Part shown: positions 42,820 to 55,533 of the stretch, in pieces
Layout: every line of letters starts with the position of its first letter
Numbering within the stretch: position 1 is the first letter of the stretch
Assembly (NCBI GenBank): GCA_015680685.1
Contig: MNCI01005417.1
Location: 59,896-123,895 of the forward strand
Origin: Gnetum montanum
Lineage: Eukaryota; Streptophyta; Gnetopsida; Gnetales; Gnetaceae
Direction of reading: 5' to 3'
DNA: 64,000 nucleotides
The notes under the pieces: generated by a model
Told to the model about the DNA's origin: nothing
Databases searched by the model: none
What the model saw: the letters and a program-made list of their open reading frames with translations, nothing else
Position numbers and translations under genes: made by a program

Positions 42820-45612
42820 TCATGCACTAGCGGTGGTTGAGGTAGCTATGGTTATCCTACTGCTATTGCAACTTTAGGTGGGAGGTGAAAAGCATCTAGT
42901 AGTGCTTTCATTTTCTCCTCCTTACTCTTGGGATCATGCACGATCCATGCAGCTTCCCCAATGTGGGTTGGAAAGGGCAGATCCCAAGGACATGGTATCA
43001 TTGGAAATAACTCCTTGACATTGCTAACCAAGCAACAAATTGTTTGCATTCAATGTCTAATGCTTTCATAGTGTTCTTCAGCTCCTAGTAGTCATTCATC
43101 TATCTGGCTAGGTCCTCGGCGATGGATCACTGATTTGTGAATCATCCTTTAAGGACTTTGAGTTTAGCATTAACAATCTCAAGCTTTTGCTTAGTGTATT
43201 TGTGGTGTTTGAACTTGGCCTCATATAGCAAATATGAGCTAGCCACCTACTTCTCCAATTTTGACTATGGTCATTTGCCAGTCAGCATTGCCAGGTTTAT
43301 GTAACAAAGATTGGTTAACTCCATATGTCATTTCTTCAATTTGCAACTCCTTTAAGCAGATCTCCACTTTGTTATAGGCATCAATCCTATCAAGGATGGG
43401 CTGCCACATCTCTCTTTCTTGTTGGAGTTTTTGGAGGGCTTCATTTACTTTAACCTTTGTCATTTGGATTTCCTTTTTATTAATTTCCTTTTGTAAGCCA
43501 ACTTGGTCCCTATAGTGATTTTTCACGTTCTCAAACTTGAGAGCTTTGTTATTCCAGGCAATGATTTCGATGGCAGCCTTTTATTGCAAGGTGCATACCT
43601 CCTCCATTAATAGATTACAATTTTTTGCAGCCAATTTCCTCAGTTCAATGTTGGCTCTGGCAAGCTACTCTTGCTCTTGATGAATGAATTCTTGCATTTG
43701 ATCTCTTTAAGCATCAACATTTTGTAGGTGATGATTTTGTGTGGTTAATGCTTCATTTTCTTGATGTATTTAATTTAAGTCCTTTTTAATTGAATGCGTT
43801 TCAGCTTCTACCATAGACTGTTTGAAGATGGTCATTACTGCTTCCTCCTTAGCCTTTTGAAATTATTCTTGAAGTTGTTTGATAGTTTCATCTCTTGTTG
43901 TTGCATGGTTGAGGACTATTTACTCTACAAGTTGAGCACGAATTTCAGCAACCTTTTCGGCCAAGCATTGATTTTGCTCTTGGGTCATTTCTAGTTGCCC
44001 CTTCAAAATGATGCATCTGCCCCTTGCATTCTTCAACTTTGACTAGGTTGCAGTGATGTTCTTTGGAAGATCAAAGATATTTAGATTCGGTTGCTCGATT
44101 CCTATCGGTTATTCTAGTAGTTGTTCATGTTGGGCTACATTCAATTTTTCACTGACAATGCCTGTGGATGTCTACACATATTGGAGTGTAGATACATCTT
44201 GTATAAACATTGCTAGTGCATTCAATACTTCAGCTACATGGTTAGCTACCACTTCTGTTGCTGTTTCCTACCCTTGGTGCTGCATCACCAAGACAGTTGC
44301 CTCTTCACCTTCTTCCAACCTTACTAAGAAAGTGGCAGCATTCCTAGATATTTTTGGGAATAGATGATGTGTTGGTAATGGCATCATCACCTTCCAAGCA
44401 TTGGGATTCAACTTCATAGGTAGTTGCATTATTTGGGTAGAGAAAATGGAACCACCCCTCTCGATCTGGCTAACTGTTCAGGCCACCCATTAAGGTGACT
44501 CATTGCTGGTCGATACGTAGATGGATCCACCCCACTTGTTCTTGCCTGCTACTCTTTTTTACTCAAGAGTTGCTCTCAAATTTGTCATAGATGCTCAAGG
44601 ACTTCGTAGGCCTCCAATGTTGTCTCCTAAGTTGGTGGTGGTGGTGGCAGATCCTCTTCTTGGATGGTTTCTGGCATTTTTCCCTTCATGATTTTTGCCC
44701 ATGAGGCCAAGGGAGCATGCCTGAGAGTGTTATTTGAATGGTGAACAATACCTGCCCTCTTACAAAGTTTCCTGATGAGGCACGGAAAGGGTAGGGTCTT
44801 CCTTCCATGTTTGTTCTTCTTAAAGCATTTCTCAATCTCCAAATAAATTTGTTATGGAAGGTTGACGAGAAATTTCTTACTTAGAGTGGTGCATGCATAA
44901 GTAGAGAAGGTAGTCACCTTACTTGGCCTCACCATTGGATTGAGGTGATAGGCTACATCTTGAAATAAATTTGCTTTACCGATGTGAGTGCACTATACTT
45001 CTTATGGTCCACCCTGTAGTATCACTAGGTCCACCTCCTTTTTGCCTGAGGATCATCTTTTGTTAATATCTCTGCCAACTATGTTCTAATGTCTGGCAAC
45101 CCCAATGCCTATGCGATGACCTCCATCAAGTAGGACACTTGAACGTCCTTGATTTTTACAATGGACCCTGGCCTTCGGCTATTCCAAAAGAGATAGGTCT
45201 CTCCCATATACCACTCTTCATTGGTTGTGACAATTGGCCACATGGGAGAGGTTTGCAATTATGTTCTAACATCCTCTAGAGCTTTTTCTAAAAATGGCCT
45301 AAACTTTATCTCTTGAAGAATTGATCTTTGGGTCTCTCGAGACTTGGTGATGTCTAGGTAAGCTAGTTAGAGTGACCTCAAGCCTAGGCACAAGTCCAGG
45401 TCTTCTCCTTGTTGAGATTGTTCTGTAGGTACTTCTTCTTTTGAAATTTGTCGAATAGACCCGACTTCAGGCTCCTCCAGAAGAGGTCCTATTGCATGGG
45501 TCACTTGTTATTATTCTTAGCCTTGTTCTTGCTGGCCCCTTACAACTTTGGGTCATTTCTCCTGTGGTTGTGAGGGTTCTCCTTCTTGTAGGTACTTTTG
45601 TTTGGGTGCCAT
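42820..45612 (-). pseudogene. Long coiled-coil accessory protein of element B
   Basis: A start at 45612 (MAPKQKYLQEGEPSQ) leads into a domain homologous to element G: KFRPFLEKALEDVRT, YMGETYLFW (45200-45300) and TLPFPCLIRKLCKRAGI (44740-44790). A long coiled coil follows from 44100 to 43240 (for example KEINKKEIQMTKVKVNEAL, then QQEREMWQPILDRIDAYN at 43380-43490). The terminal box PCPWDLPFPTHIGEAAW, then DPKSKEEKMKALLDAF, is at 42890-43000. Many TAG codons interrupt it. It lies directly before the polypurine tract and LTR. No membrane segment or enzyme motif is seen. Confidence 0.65.
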
Positions 45613-48100
45613 CTGCAATCACAATATAATCATGGTTTAGCAATCATTGTGTAACCTTAAAATAATTAGAATACCTTAACTCTTGAGGGTACTTACACTT
45701 AGCTAAGTTGTGATTATGGCTAATTTAATCAACTTAATTATTATTTTTATTTATGCATTATCATTGATAAATCATCTTGGAGGTTGTCGGAAGGGTTAAC
45801 TTGAAAAAAGTTTATGTTTATGTATGATTAAGGTTACTAACCCTTGGGGGAGTTAGAAATTTTTTTTGAAAATTGCATTGGAAACCTTAAGGTTTATGGC
45901 CCCCATGATAAGGATCTTACCTTTGGTAAGTGCAGGATTGAACAACAGAGTGACTTGGACAAATGGTTTGAAAGTTATGGACTCTAGAAGGTTTTGGGCT
46001 TTGAAAAATTGTAAAAATTCCGTGTTATGAGCAAATGACAAAAAATTCCAAAGTGTCCAATAGTATATATAGTATTTTTGTATTAAATTAACGAGGCCTC
46101 GATGATGGGGCCTCATTGATAAGGTCAGCTATGTCGACGAGGCCTTGATGATGTAGTTGTTGACCATCGTTGACTTCCATTGACTTTGGTCAAACTTTAA
46201 AAATACAAGGAATTTTTTTGATGAAATTGGGGTCAAATGAAAGCTTAGAAGACCAAGAATAGTATGAAATCATGAGAATAGGGCATTAAAGTTCATAAAT
46301 TTGAAAAATTGGAGAAAAATTGATTTAATGGATGAATGTAATGAAAGAGTGAGGAGTATTGAGCAGTTTACATAATGGGAAATACAAAATATAATATTGT
46401 AGTGATGTTAAAGGTAAGGAACCTTAACTAATAAAGCTAGAAGCTATGCAAATGGGTCCTACCCATAGTAGGCTCATGCCCTTTTTGCCCTTGCATAACC
46501 TTAACTAAGGAGTCTGTGGGCCTCGTAGTTGATTTAATGATTACGACAAGTTAAGGACCAACCCAAAAGAATCCACTTAAGAATCCCAATACGTCAGACT
46601 AAGACATAGAGCATAACATAGAACCCAGCAGTGAGGTGAGTTATGGTAACATGAATGGATGATAGAAAAGGTGGAATAGAGTTCCAAATTAAGGTCATAA
46701 GAAGTCCCTTGTGGAATTGTGGTTAAAATGACCTAAGAAATTCCATCCTTAGTCCAGAAAAAAACCATCTAATTTTAGTGACTTTGCATTGCCACTCTAA
46801 GATCGATCCACCCACTTGAGACACATGAGTATCCCCATAAGACAACCACTATTCCAGAAAGAGGAGAGAGAAGTAGGAAGTGAGAGAGAGAGAGAGGGCC
46901 TTAGTTAGAGGGGACCTTTAGGCATAAGTGTATGTCTTTCGAGTCCCATAACCAGTGGTTGTAGCCATTTTATTTGTCCAAGGGATGTGCTTTGAATTCC
47001 CATTATTTTTTTCTATTTTTTGTTTTTTTTGAAATGGAAACCACATCATGCGAGGACTTATTCATGTAGAAGGGGTGTGCTTTGAATTCCCATCATTTTT
47101 TTTGAAATGGAAATCACACCATTTGAGGACTTATTCATGTTGAAGGGGTGTGCTTTGAATTCCTATCATTTTTTTAAATGATGGGAACCACACTATGCAA
47201 TGACGTTATTTGTCTTCCTATCATTGGTGGTATGGAATGGTAAGAAGTCTGTGAAAAACACTCAAGCACTCAATCAAAAAGAAGAGTACAAAGAGTATTG
47301 AGTGCCCTTGAAGTCACACCCTTTACAAACCTTTGGACTTTTCCTAATTTTAGAACTACCAATGTCACTAATTGATTAAAAGTTTATTTAATGAAAAAGG
47401 GACCTCAAATTCCCAGAATGAGGAAAATCATAGAGTTCATCGAATGGGTGGATGATGTGGACTCACTACTTTTTCCATGAAAAATAACCATGTCAAAGTC
47501 ATCAAACATCAAAATTTGAAAATAGAAACCAGACATCAACAATCACACATTAAGCACAAACCATCATTAGTAAATAGCAATAGCAACATTGTGTCTTGCA
47601 ACAATAAAGTATATTTATTAGCTAAAATGAGAAAATATCACGCTTAATTAAAAGAAACACAAGAAACAAAATAAACTAAAATATATAAGAAAGTGTAAAA
47701 TAATCAAGAAAATTTATATGTACTAAAAATGGTATAAAATTTGAAAATAAAAAATTTGTAAAATCAAAAATGCGAAAATCAAAAAGGGTAGAAAAACCAA
47801 GAGGCCATGGTAATGGTTAGCATGGATGAACATCTTCCCCATGATTGATTTTGGAGAAGCAGATCTGAAAAATAGAACATGGGTGTTCATAAGGTGAGGT
47901 GGTATTTACATAGGTTAATCTTGGTTTTAGGAAAGGTTTAATTTGTTAAATATTGACCAATTTCTTATAATTTATGTTGTCAAGTTTGTAAATTATCATG
48001 GCCCCAAAGGGAAAGGTTTGATCAATTATATAAGGTCCCTTCCACAATGTTTGAAATTTTGCCTTTTGAGGTACATGTGTGGGGATCAAATAGAGGACCT
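45613..48100 (-). other. 3' non-coding block of element B
   Basis: It joins integrase to the accessory ORF. It holds the box near 46455 (AATGGGTCCTACCCATAG, mutated), three hairpin units (46974-47210), A-rich repeats near 47640-47790 and a polypurine-like CTTCCCCATGATTG at 47833. Short ORFs here are not convincing. The order of parts matches elements C and D. Confidence 0.6.
46974..47210 (-). ncRNA. Three tandem hairpin units (element B)
   Basis: The units start near 46974, 47065 and 47140. Unit 1 has outer arms GATGTG and CACATC, a double change relative to GGTGTG/CACACC that keeps pairing. Unit 3 has an extended inner stem, CTATCATTT with AAATGATGG. The T-rich loop length differs from unit to unit. 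This is the same family as at 38124-38370. Confidence 0.55.
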
Positions 48101-48109
48101 TATCTTGTA

Positions 48110-49070
48110 CTTAAAACCTTACTTTCCTAATTCTAAGGTCGTGGAGTTGCTTACTAAATGCCTTGTCCACCTCATTCAAATATAGGGCCACTAAGTGATT
48201 TTCATCTAGCATATTTAGATTAATTAATCTTTCCTTTTGTGCCAAACTTAGGTCAAGGTTTAGATTATAGGCTGTTGAGAGTGTATGGAGCTCAGATTTA
48301 ATTGGGAGTGTTGGAAGTTTTCCATACACTAACTCATAGGGAGAATATTCAATAGGAAGTTTCCAAGTTGATTGGTAAGCCCAAAGAGCATTATTAAGTT
48401 TTGTGCTCCAATCCATCCTATATTTGCTAATGGTTTACGTTAATATTTTTATCATTTCTTAGTTGGTTACCTTTGCTTGACAATTGGCTTGGGGGTGGTA
48501 AGGTGTTATTAATTTATGTTCTACCCCTAATAATTGCATTAATTTTCTAAATGTGACACCTATAAAATGAGTCCCATTATCAAAAATTAGTAAACGTGGC
48601 ATCCCAAACCTATTTACAATATTTTGTTGTATAAATATGACAGTAGTGGATGATGTGCAATGTATAATGGTTGCCACTTTAGCCCATTTTGTGCAATAGT
48701 CAATTGCTACTATAATATACACTTTCCCGATAGAGATGGATGTGATGGGACCCATGAAATTAATGCCCCATATGTTAAAAGGTTCTAGTGATTGAATGCA
48801 TTGTTGAGGACCTTCCATACGAGCGGTCATCCCCCCATCACATTGACAACATTCACAAGGCTTGATAAACTATTGGACATTCCTAAAGATTGTGAGCCAA
48901 TAGTATCCTGCCATCAGGATTTTTATGGTCGAGCATCTCCTTACATAGTGGCCTCTGCAAGTTCCTTCATGAACATCCTGTAGAACATGTAGTTGATCTT
49001 CATCAAGGACACACCAACAAATTAGATCATTGGCACACACATTGTAAAAGTGTCCATTGATTTCCATGAA
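48110..49070 (-). pseudogene. Integrase of element B, decayed
   Basis: The zinc-binding part at 48870-49067 reads INGHFYNVCANDLICWCV and DVHEGTCRGHYVRRCSTIK. The core at 48459-48830 reads [40 protein letters not shown] and YHPQANCQAKVTN. The catalytic Glu appears replaced by Lys (QAK for QAE). The C-terminal part at 48111-48416 includes WSTKLNNALWAYQST and YELVYGKLPTLPI. Interrupted by stops. Confidence 0.9.
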
Positions 49071-49249
49071 GTATTTAACCTAATGAAGAAGTTGTTGCTT
49101 TTTCCCAAAATCCAAGTCTTATGACATCTCTTGAGTGAGAAGATATGTGAGGATGCCATTATACCATATTTCTTTTTTAGGCGTTTGTTCATTTATTGCT
49201 CTAATAAAGAGGAGTTCGACTGGAAATTGATCAGAGAGCAGGCTCTCCT

Positions 49250-49790
49250 TCTCTTTGTTATTCCATCTTAAGCAAGAAACATGGTCAATGACCACATTCT
49301 TGGTTCCTTTTCAATCTACCATAGTAAGATTGAATTCTTACAAGATCACAAGCCACCATATAACATGAGGATTCACCATCGGCTTATTCATAAGGAAGCA
49401 AATTGCACTGTGGTCCATATGTATGAATACTTTGTAACCTAGCACATAATGTCTAAACCTTTCTAGCACATACACCATTGCCATTAATTCTTTTTCCATG
49501 GTGGTGTAATTTAACTGTGCCTCCATAATGCTTCAGCTCATGCAATAAATATAATATGGGCATTTCTTATCATCCATCTACATGAGTACAACTTCCAAAG
49601 CATAGTTAGATGCGTCTATCATGATATGGAATGGTTTGAACTTATTAGATACTCGTAGGATCAGTATTTCTATGAGTTTCTCTTTTAATTATTGGAAGGC
49701 ATTTTCACATTCCTTGGTCCAACTGAAAGGTGCATATTTCTTTGTAAGCTTTACCAATGACTTTGCAATCTTAGAGAAATTCTCAATAAA
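49250..49790 (-). pseudogene. RNase H of element B, decayed
   Basis: The frame at 49338-49526 reads AQLNYTTMEKELMAMVYVLE and HYVLGYKVFIHMDHSAICF, the Ty3 RNase H core with MDH for TDH. The upstream connection (about 49530-49790) is recognisable by homology to element C but carries several stops. Confidence 0.85.
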
Positions 49791-50880
49791 GTGTTAATAG
49801 TAACTAGTGTGTCCAAGGAATGACTAAACATCTTTAACAGTCTCTGGTTGACATGTTATTCCTTGGATGACCTTTATTTTTTCTAGGTCCACCTCAATCC
49901 ATTTTGTGAAATTTGGTGCCCTAGCACAATGCCTTCTTGGATCATGAGATGGCTTTTTTGCCAATTGAGTTGTAGGTTTGTCTCAACACATCTCTTTAGT
50001 ACTTGGTCAAGTTGGTCCAATGCTTGCTCAAAGGTAGCTCCATAGGTTGAGAAGTCATCCATGAAGACTTAACACCACTACCAATCTGTTGTTGAAAGAT
50101 ACTAAGGACCAAGTGTTGAAATGTTACTAGGGCATTGCATAGGCCAAATGGCATCTTACAGTATGCAAAAATTCCCTAGGGATTTGTGAATGTTGTCCTA
50201 GCTTGATCTTTTGGCATAATTTGGATTTGGTTATAGCCACTATAACCATCCAAGAAACTATAATAACAATGCTCGGAAATGGTGTCTAATACTTGATCCA
50301 CAAATGACAAAGGAAAATGATCCTTAAATGTTGTCATATTTAACAACCTAAAGTCAATGTAAACCCACCATTTACCATCCTTCTTTGGTAAAATTATGAG
50401 TGGACTAACCTACTCACTATCCATGATTGGATAGATAAACCCTACCTTGAGGAGTTGCTCTATTTCCTCCTTAATAATTTGCTTCAATTTGGGGTTTAGT
50501 CGCCTTTGCGACTGCATTCTAGGCTTCATGGTCGGGTCAGTGCAAATGCGGTGTTGGCATATCCTTGGATCGATTCTTGTAAGTTCTAGATATGACCATG
50601 CAAAGGCTATTGACCATTTATTCACCACTTTCAACAACTTTTCTTTTTGTTTAGGAACAAGCTTGACATTAATGATGACTGGTTTACCATTCTTTAAAAA
50701 TGCATACTCCATTCCAACTGGTAAATTTTTTAGTTCTAAGGGCTCGTGCTTGACATGATCAGGGATCTTCAACTCTCCCCAATAGTTATCATCATCTTCA
50801 TTAGAGAGTTGAAAATGGACTTGTTCAATTTTTTCTATGCCTTCTACATATGCATAAGTTAAACTCTTAGTTGGCTCCAT
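49790..50880 (-). pseudogene. Reverse transcriptase of element B, decayed
   Basis: The 5' piece, 50410-50880, is open and reads LELKNLPVGMEYAFLKNGK, AWSYLELTRIDPRICQHRI and QRRLNPKLKQIIKEEIEQL, then GFIYPI. That is the classic entry of non-chromodomain plant Ty3 RTs. Palm sequences follow at 49900-50400 in broken frames, for example YSGYNQIQI-like near 50220-50260. The enzyme would copy the element RNA; here it is dead. Confidence 0.88.
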
Positions 50881-51500
50881 GCATATTGTGCTACTATCTG
50901 AATCAATTATCAGCCACTAAGTGCCCTCCTACTTTGTGGCTACTGCTTACAGACATCATTGAATATTAATTTCTTGTGCACACTAATTGCAAGCCATAAT
51001 GTATGTGCTTTTGATTGACCAAATGTTTTGCACACAATTGCACCTATTGTCACTGTACGTGATGCATGGAATACTCTTCTTCTTAATTTTTCCTAACTCA
51101 TTCTCCTTAGATATTTTAAGAGATAAGTCCCTTATGCCAATTTGCGCATCAACTATGCTTAACCAAGCCCTTCCCATGATGATGTAAAAGTTACTTTTGC
51201 AGTTGTTGACCTTGATTACTAGAAAATCAGCAGGATAAGACCACCCACAAATTATGATCACAATGTCGTCTATTAATCCCAAAGGAATCGTAATCGACTA
51301 ATTTGCTAATTCTAAATGGATGTTGCTCTTCTTAAGAGGTGGTAGGTTCTAGGCTTTATACATATCATGGGAGATGAGGTTAACTTTAAAACCAGAGTCA
51401 AGAAGAGCCTCGCATGGCTCTTATCTAGTAATCTGTAGAAAGATGAGTGAACTTCCTAGATCAGATCATTTTGTAGGAAGGTGGCCAGCCTTTATCTAGT
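50881..51500 (-). pseudogene. Aspartic protease of element B, decayed
   Basis: A DSGFKVNLIS-like active-site stretch lies near 51380-51400 on the minus strand. GLIDDIVIIICGWSYPADFLVI and FYIIMGRAWLSIVDAQIGI follow (51130-51282), the flap and ILG-like second half. The order gag-PR-RT is kept. Confidence 0.8.
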
Positions 51501-53960
51501 TAGAAACAACATGAGTTAGCATTACAGTGTGGATCCTAGGAAACACTTGGTTTGAAGGATGCTTGAAGGTATTTGATGTAGAAGATGTAGGTATTGGAGA
51601 TGCAGGGTGATCAGTCAGAGTAGATTGTGAGGGTTGGAGAGGACTACTGGGCTAGAAGAAAGGTTGTTTCCTTGATTGATTATCTAGGCCACTTGGTTGA
51701 AAAATTGGTTGTGAGTGTACAACCCTTGTAGCATTTCATTGCTATAGTTATGGAGGAATTTCATCCTACATGGATGGAGCACGAGGTAACTGAGTTAAAG
51801 GTGGAGGTATAGGTGTAGAGGGATGTCGAGGATGATAAGGATACAGATATGGGTTTTCTCCTTGAGTAGATGGTGAATGTGTTTGGTGGTACTCTAGAAG
51901 GTAATAGTGATGCTAGAATTATGCATGACTTGTTGAACTTCTAGGGGAGACATGTTGTTGAACATAGTACCCATATGGATTTGGTTGCCTATAAGAGTAC
52001 TGCTACCTTGGCGGTGGCATTTTCCACGATTGTGGTTGGTACCATTTTTGGTACTATTCATAAAGTTTTGGAGGAGTTTCACTTGGGTAGTAAGCTTGTT
52101 GCTGCTGGTGGAACTGTCTTGGACTGCCTTAAGGATAAGGCAATCATCTTGAAGCTTGCCTATATGCTAGGTGGGGGTTTAGTGCATACATTCCAGATTC
52201 TTGTAAGTGTGACACCATATGGCAACATCCCTTTGGATGTTCATATTGACAAATGCCACATTTAGCTTCATTATCAAAATCATACTCCACAACTTCCTCT
52301 ACTGTAGTAGCTTTGCCCTTACCTCTTTGGTAGGCACGTTCAACTTCTTTTTGCCTCTTGCAGTTATGATCACTATTTTGCTCTTTGGACTCTTTAGAAA
52401 TCTTCAAAGTAGTTTGAAACTTTTCATCTAAAGAGTCCCATTACTTATCAACCTTGGTTGAAATATCAAACATGGGTTTTTTGATAGGCAAGGTCTTTCT
52501 ATACACCACTTCATCAAGTGGTGACTCCTCCTTGTCACAAAATCGAACCTCTCATTTTCTAATGTATGGATCCCTATTGTACTCTTCAGCACTCTTCCTT
52601 TTTCGTAGCTCACCTTCTTCTTTTGCTACCTACTCAATTAGCCTTTGGATTTGATGAGCTCTCATTTCAAACAACCTCTCTTGGGCATACATCCTAAGGG
52701 TTCTTCTTGTTTTTGCCCTGACCCCATCTATGATGTGGTGAAGTTGTTTCCTCTAAGAGTAGCCATGACCAAGACATTTGTGTAGGAGTGAATAATATCG
52801 ATCCATGGTGGTATCTAAGGGTTCATGTGCTTCTTGTTTCCAGCCTTGGATTTTCCTTCTTAGGTTAGACTCTTTGGATAGATTTTGGTTCTAAGGACCG
52901 ATACCAACTTTTAGCTTCCTTAATGAGTGTCCTTGGAAAAAGCTTGAGTTTCTGCCACTCATTTTCTATATTCTATAAGGCACATGCATCTTGAAATGCT
53001 TATAGATGTGTCTATGGATCAAAATTGTATCCCCCCTCAAATCTTAAAATATTGTTCATATTTAGGTGCTTGATCTGACTATCCTTCATATGTCTAGTTG
53101 GAATCCTTACTACCTCTGCAATGTTAAGCATACTTCAAGTTGCCAATAAAGGTTCATCATCATCGCTGTGTTGATGATGTCGATGATGGCTCTAGCCACT
53201 CCTTCGATTTTGGTGGCCTTCATGATCATTATTATTTTATCGATCACTTTCATCATGGTTTTTTTGAAGGCGACTTTTATGAGAACCATCAGATGAAGGA
53301 ATGTTCAAAATCAGATGAAGCGGATGAAGAGCAAGGTGGACCACCACCACCACTATGTTATCTGCCATCACTCTAACATTTTTTATGATCTTCATCATTA
53401 GATCCCTTGTTATTGCGATGTTGACCCGAGTCCCTACCTTGGCTATCACTCTTTCTTGAACTCAATTTATGAATAGTTGATAACAGAGTCAAGTTCACAC
53501 TCTCACCATCAGTAATCGGGGGTGGAGAATCTTCATGTTGAGAACCTTCCAAGGGAGGATCCTCATTGTCCTCTTGATCTAGCAGGAATAAGGGATTATT
53601 GTAATGTTTCCCCTTTGTGGCTTCATGAAGTCTCTCTTGTCATTTATCTTGCTTACATTGTGTTTTAGTGGGACAATAGTTCTAGGTGTCATATCCATCC
53701 ACAACGTACTCTTCATGAAGATCTTCTATGCCCAACTTTGTAAGATTTTTAATTAGCATTCCAGACATAAATCTATCAAGGGGTAAAACAACATTGCCCT
53801 CCATATCACAACATCACATCTGTTCATCCTAATGTAGGATGAAGGTGAAATTTGGCACAAACTCATTTGGATGAGTGTATACCACCTTGCATTCTTATGG
53901 GACCACAGTGGTTTAGTATTTTCATGCTTATGAGAAGAAGAAGAAATTTTATAAAACAAA
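51500..53960 (-). pseudogene. Gag of element B, decayed
   Basis: An N-terminal THPNEFVPNFTFILH-like stretch lies near 53840-53880. The capsid part is scattered through 52450-53150 with many stops. The zinc finger, CGICQYEHPKGCCHMVSHL, at 52206-52262 has spacing CX2CX3HX3C. A basic/polar linker, KEVERAYQRGKGKATTVEEVV, lies before it (about 52270-52340). A His/Asp-rich stretch lies at 53140-53260. Gag would form the particle and bind RNA. Confidence 0.75.
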
Positions 53961-54086
53961 ATGAAATTGTCAGTGTGCTTTTATAATTTATGTATAGTGG
54001 AAATGTTTTTGATTTTAGGTTTGTACAACGATATTAATGGTATCCACTTAGACTTAAATAGTGCACGTTCCACAAGCAAAGTTCTT

Positions 54087-54099
54087 GGCAATGACACCA
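54087..54099 (-). promoter_or_regulatory. Primer-binding site of element B, tRNA-Asp-like
   Basis: The minus strand reads TGGTGTCATTGCCAAGAAC next to the LTR end. Compared with TGGCGCCGTTGCCGGGGA (tRNA-Asp complement, from memory), every substitution in the first 18 positions is C-to-T or G-to-A, the pattern of methylated-cytosine decay. Confidence 0.6.
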
Positions 54100-54100
54100 A

Positions 54101-55042
54101 TGATGAGTAGTGAGGTACCCCTACGCCCAACCATATGAATCACAAGCATTCACGCACGATCCGGTTGAATTCTATGAACTTTATCATTTCTAGTGCACTA
54201 GCCCTTTAAGAAGTGAATCTAGCCTTAAGGTCAATCGTTGTTCTCCCAATTACACTTGTGATGTACATTGGTATGGTTAAGTGTAACTAAGGCATCTGAT
54301 TTTTATTAGTTTGTATTTTATATTTTGATGCTCGAAATGTAGATAAAAGGAGTTTAATTAACTACTTTAAATTTCTAAATAACTAATCATTTAACTAATC
54401 CTAACATAAGCATCCATTCCCACTTTCTGTACACATCCTGAACCCACGTATCCACTATTGGGCAACCAAACGCTACGCTACTAGGCGTACCAAGTGACAA
54501 CGCTGCTGGGATTACCAAGTGAATATGTGTTACACTCAAAGTAGTCGTACTTATATATTTAATCTATCTAGCTTAATAATCTTATTAACTCAATTGTTGG
54601 AAAATATTTGCGAAATAATTGAGAATAATTAATGAATAATTGAAAACATTGAATGCATAAATAAAAGAGCTAATCTATCCAAAGTGCTACAAGGTTTATT
54701 AGAATTCTCGTCTTTATTGCTGCACACACTGTTGTGCTCAAGTACAAAAATTCTCAAATAAAGATCCATACACTCAATGCCTCCTACTACGAGCACTTAG
54801 GGAAAAAATTCTAACTTTCAAATGGAAAAAATGCAAGAGCTTGGCTACTACTAAATTCTGGACTCCCTATAAAATGTAGCTAGTAGGCGCATATTTATAG
54901 GTGATGAATAGACATCGTGTCAATGAGACATCATTGATGTAGGTTAAAATGTGTCGATAGGGCCTTGTGGATGAGGCCTCATCATGCAGTCGGCTATGTC
55001 GACAAGGCCTTGTCAACATAGCCAACCAACGACGACTCGTCA
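54101..55042 (-). repeat. 5' LTR of element B
   Basis: It runs TGATGAGTAGTGAGG to GACTCGTCA (plus strand) and pairs with 41612-42516. The minus-strand TATA-like motif is at 54891-54900. Its U3 is longer by a stretch of GTCGACAAGGCCTTGTC-type palindromic repeats (54960-55020). Confidence 0.88.
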
Positions 55043-55530
55043 CCCACCTTGAGGGGTTGCTTAATTTCCTCCTTGATGATTTGCTTCAATTTTGGGTTCA
55101 ATCGCCTTTGTGATTGTCATTTTGGCTTCATGGCTGGGTTACTGTAAATGTGATGTTGACATATCCTACGATCAATCCCGTTGAGTTTAGGATATGACCA
55201 AGTAAAAGTTGTTGACCATCTTTCAACTATCTTCAATAACATATCTTTCTATTTTGGAGCAAGTCTTGCATTGATTATAATTGAATTCTTAGTTTTCAAA
55301 AAAACATATTCCATTCTAGCTAGTAGTGTTTTCAGTTCAAGGGGTTGTTGCTTGAAGTTCTTAGGAATTTCCAACTCTCTTCAATAGGTATCATCATTTG
55401 TATCATCAGAGATTTGGTGATGAACTTTCTCTAGTTTATTCATGCTTGTGACATATTCACACGTCAAGCTCTTAGCTGGTTCCATGCACAATGTGCTACT
55501 TTCTGAATTAGCGGTCAGCCATTGGGTACC
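55043..55530 (-). pseudogene. Reverse transcriptase of element C, N-terminal part
   Basis: The minus strand matches the RT entry of element B: RLNPKLKQIIKEEI-like at 55060-55110, then the HRI/DP region near 55150-55180 and the LKNL / AF region near 55260-55340, in broken frames. It continues at 41611 beyond the inserted element B. Confidence 0.8.
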
Positions 55531-55533
55531 CTC

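Larger units (their letters stand above)
41612..55042 (-). mobile_element. Ty3-type element B, full structure, nested in element C
   Basis: The 13.4 kb element has LTRs of 905 bp (41612-42516) and 942 bp (54101-55042). From its 5' end it carries primer site, gag, protease, RT, RNase H, integrase, non-coding block with hairpins, coiled-coil accessory ORF and polypurine tract. All ORFs carry stops, so it is dead. The domain order PR-RT-RH-IN and the tRNA-Asp-like primer site place it with the non-chromodomain (Athila/Tat-like) plant Ty3 elements. No clean 5-bp duplication is visible (CTTAT left, CCCAC right). Confidence 0.88.

Noticed and set aside
51952-52265. Plus-strand ORF of 96 codons
   Set aside because: It lies antisense to decayed gag of element B and includes the antisense of the zinc finger.
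53140-53376. His/Asp-rich plus-strand ORF as a metal-binding protein
   Set aside because: It is the antisense of a repetitive gag stretch (CATCATCGA runs) in element B.
41607-55047. Five-base target duplication around element B
   Set aside because: CTTAT and CCCAC do not match. Nesting is supported by RT continuity instead.
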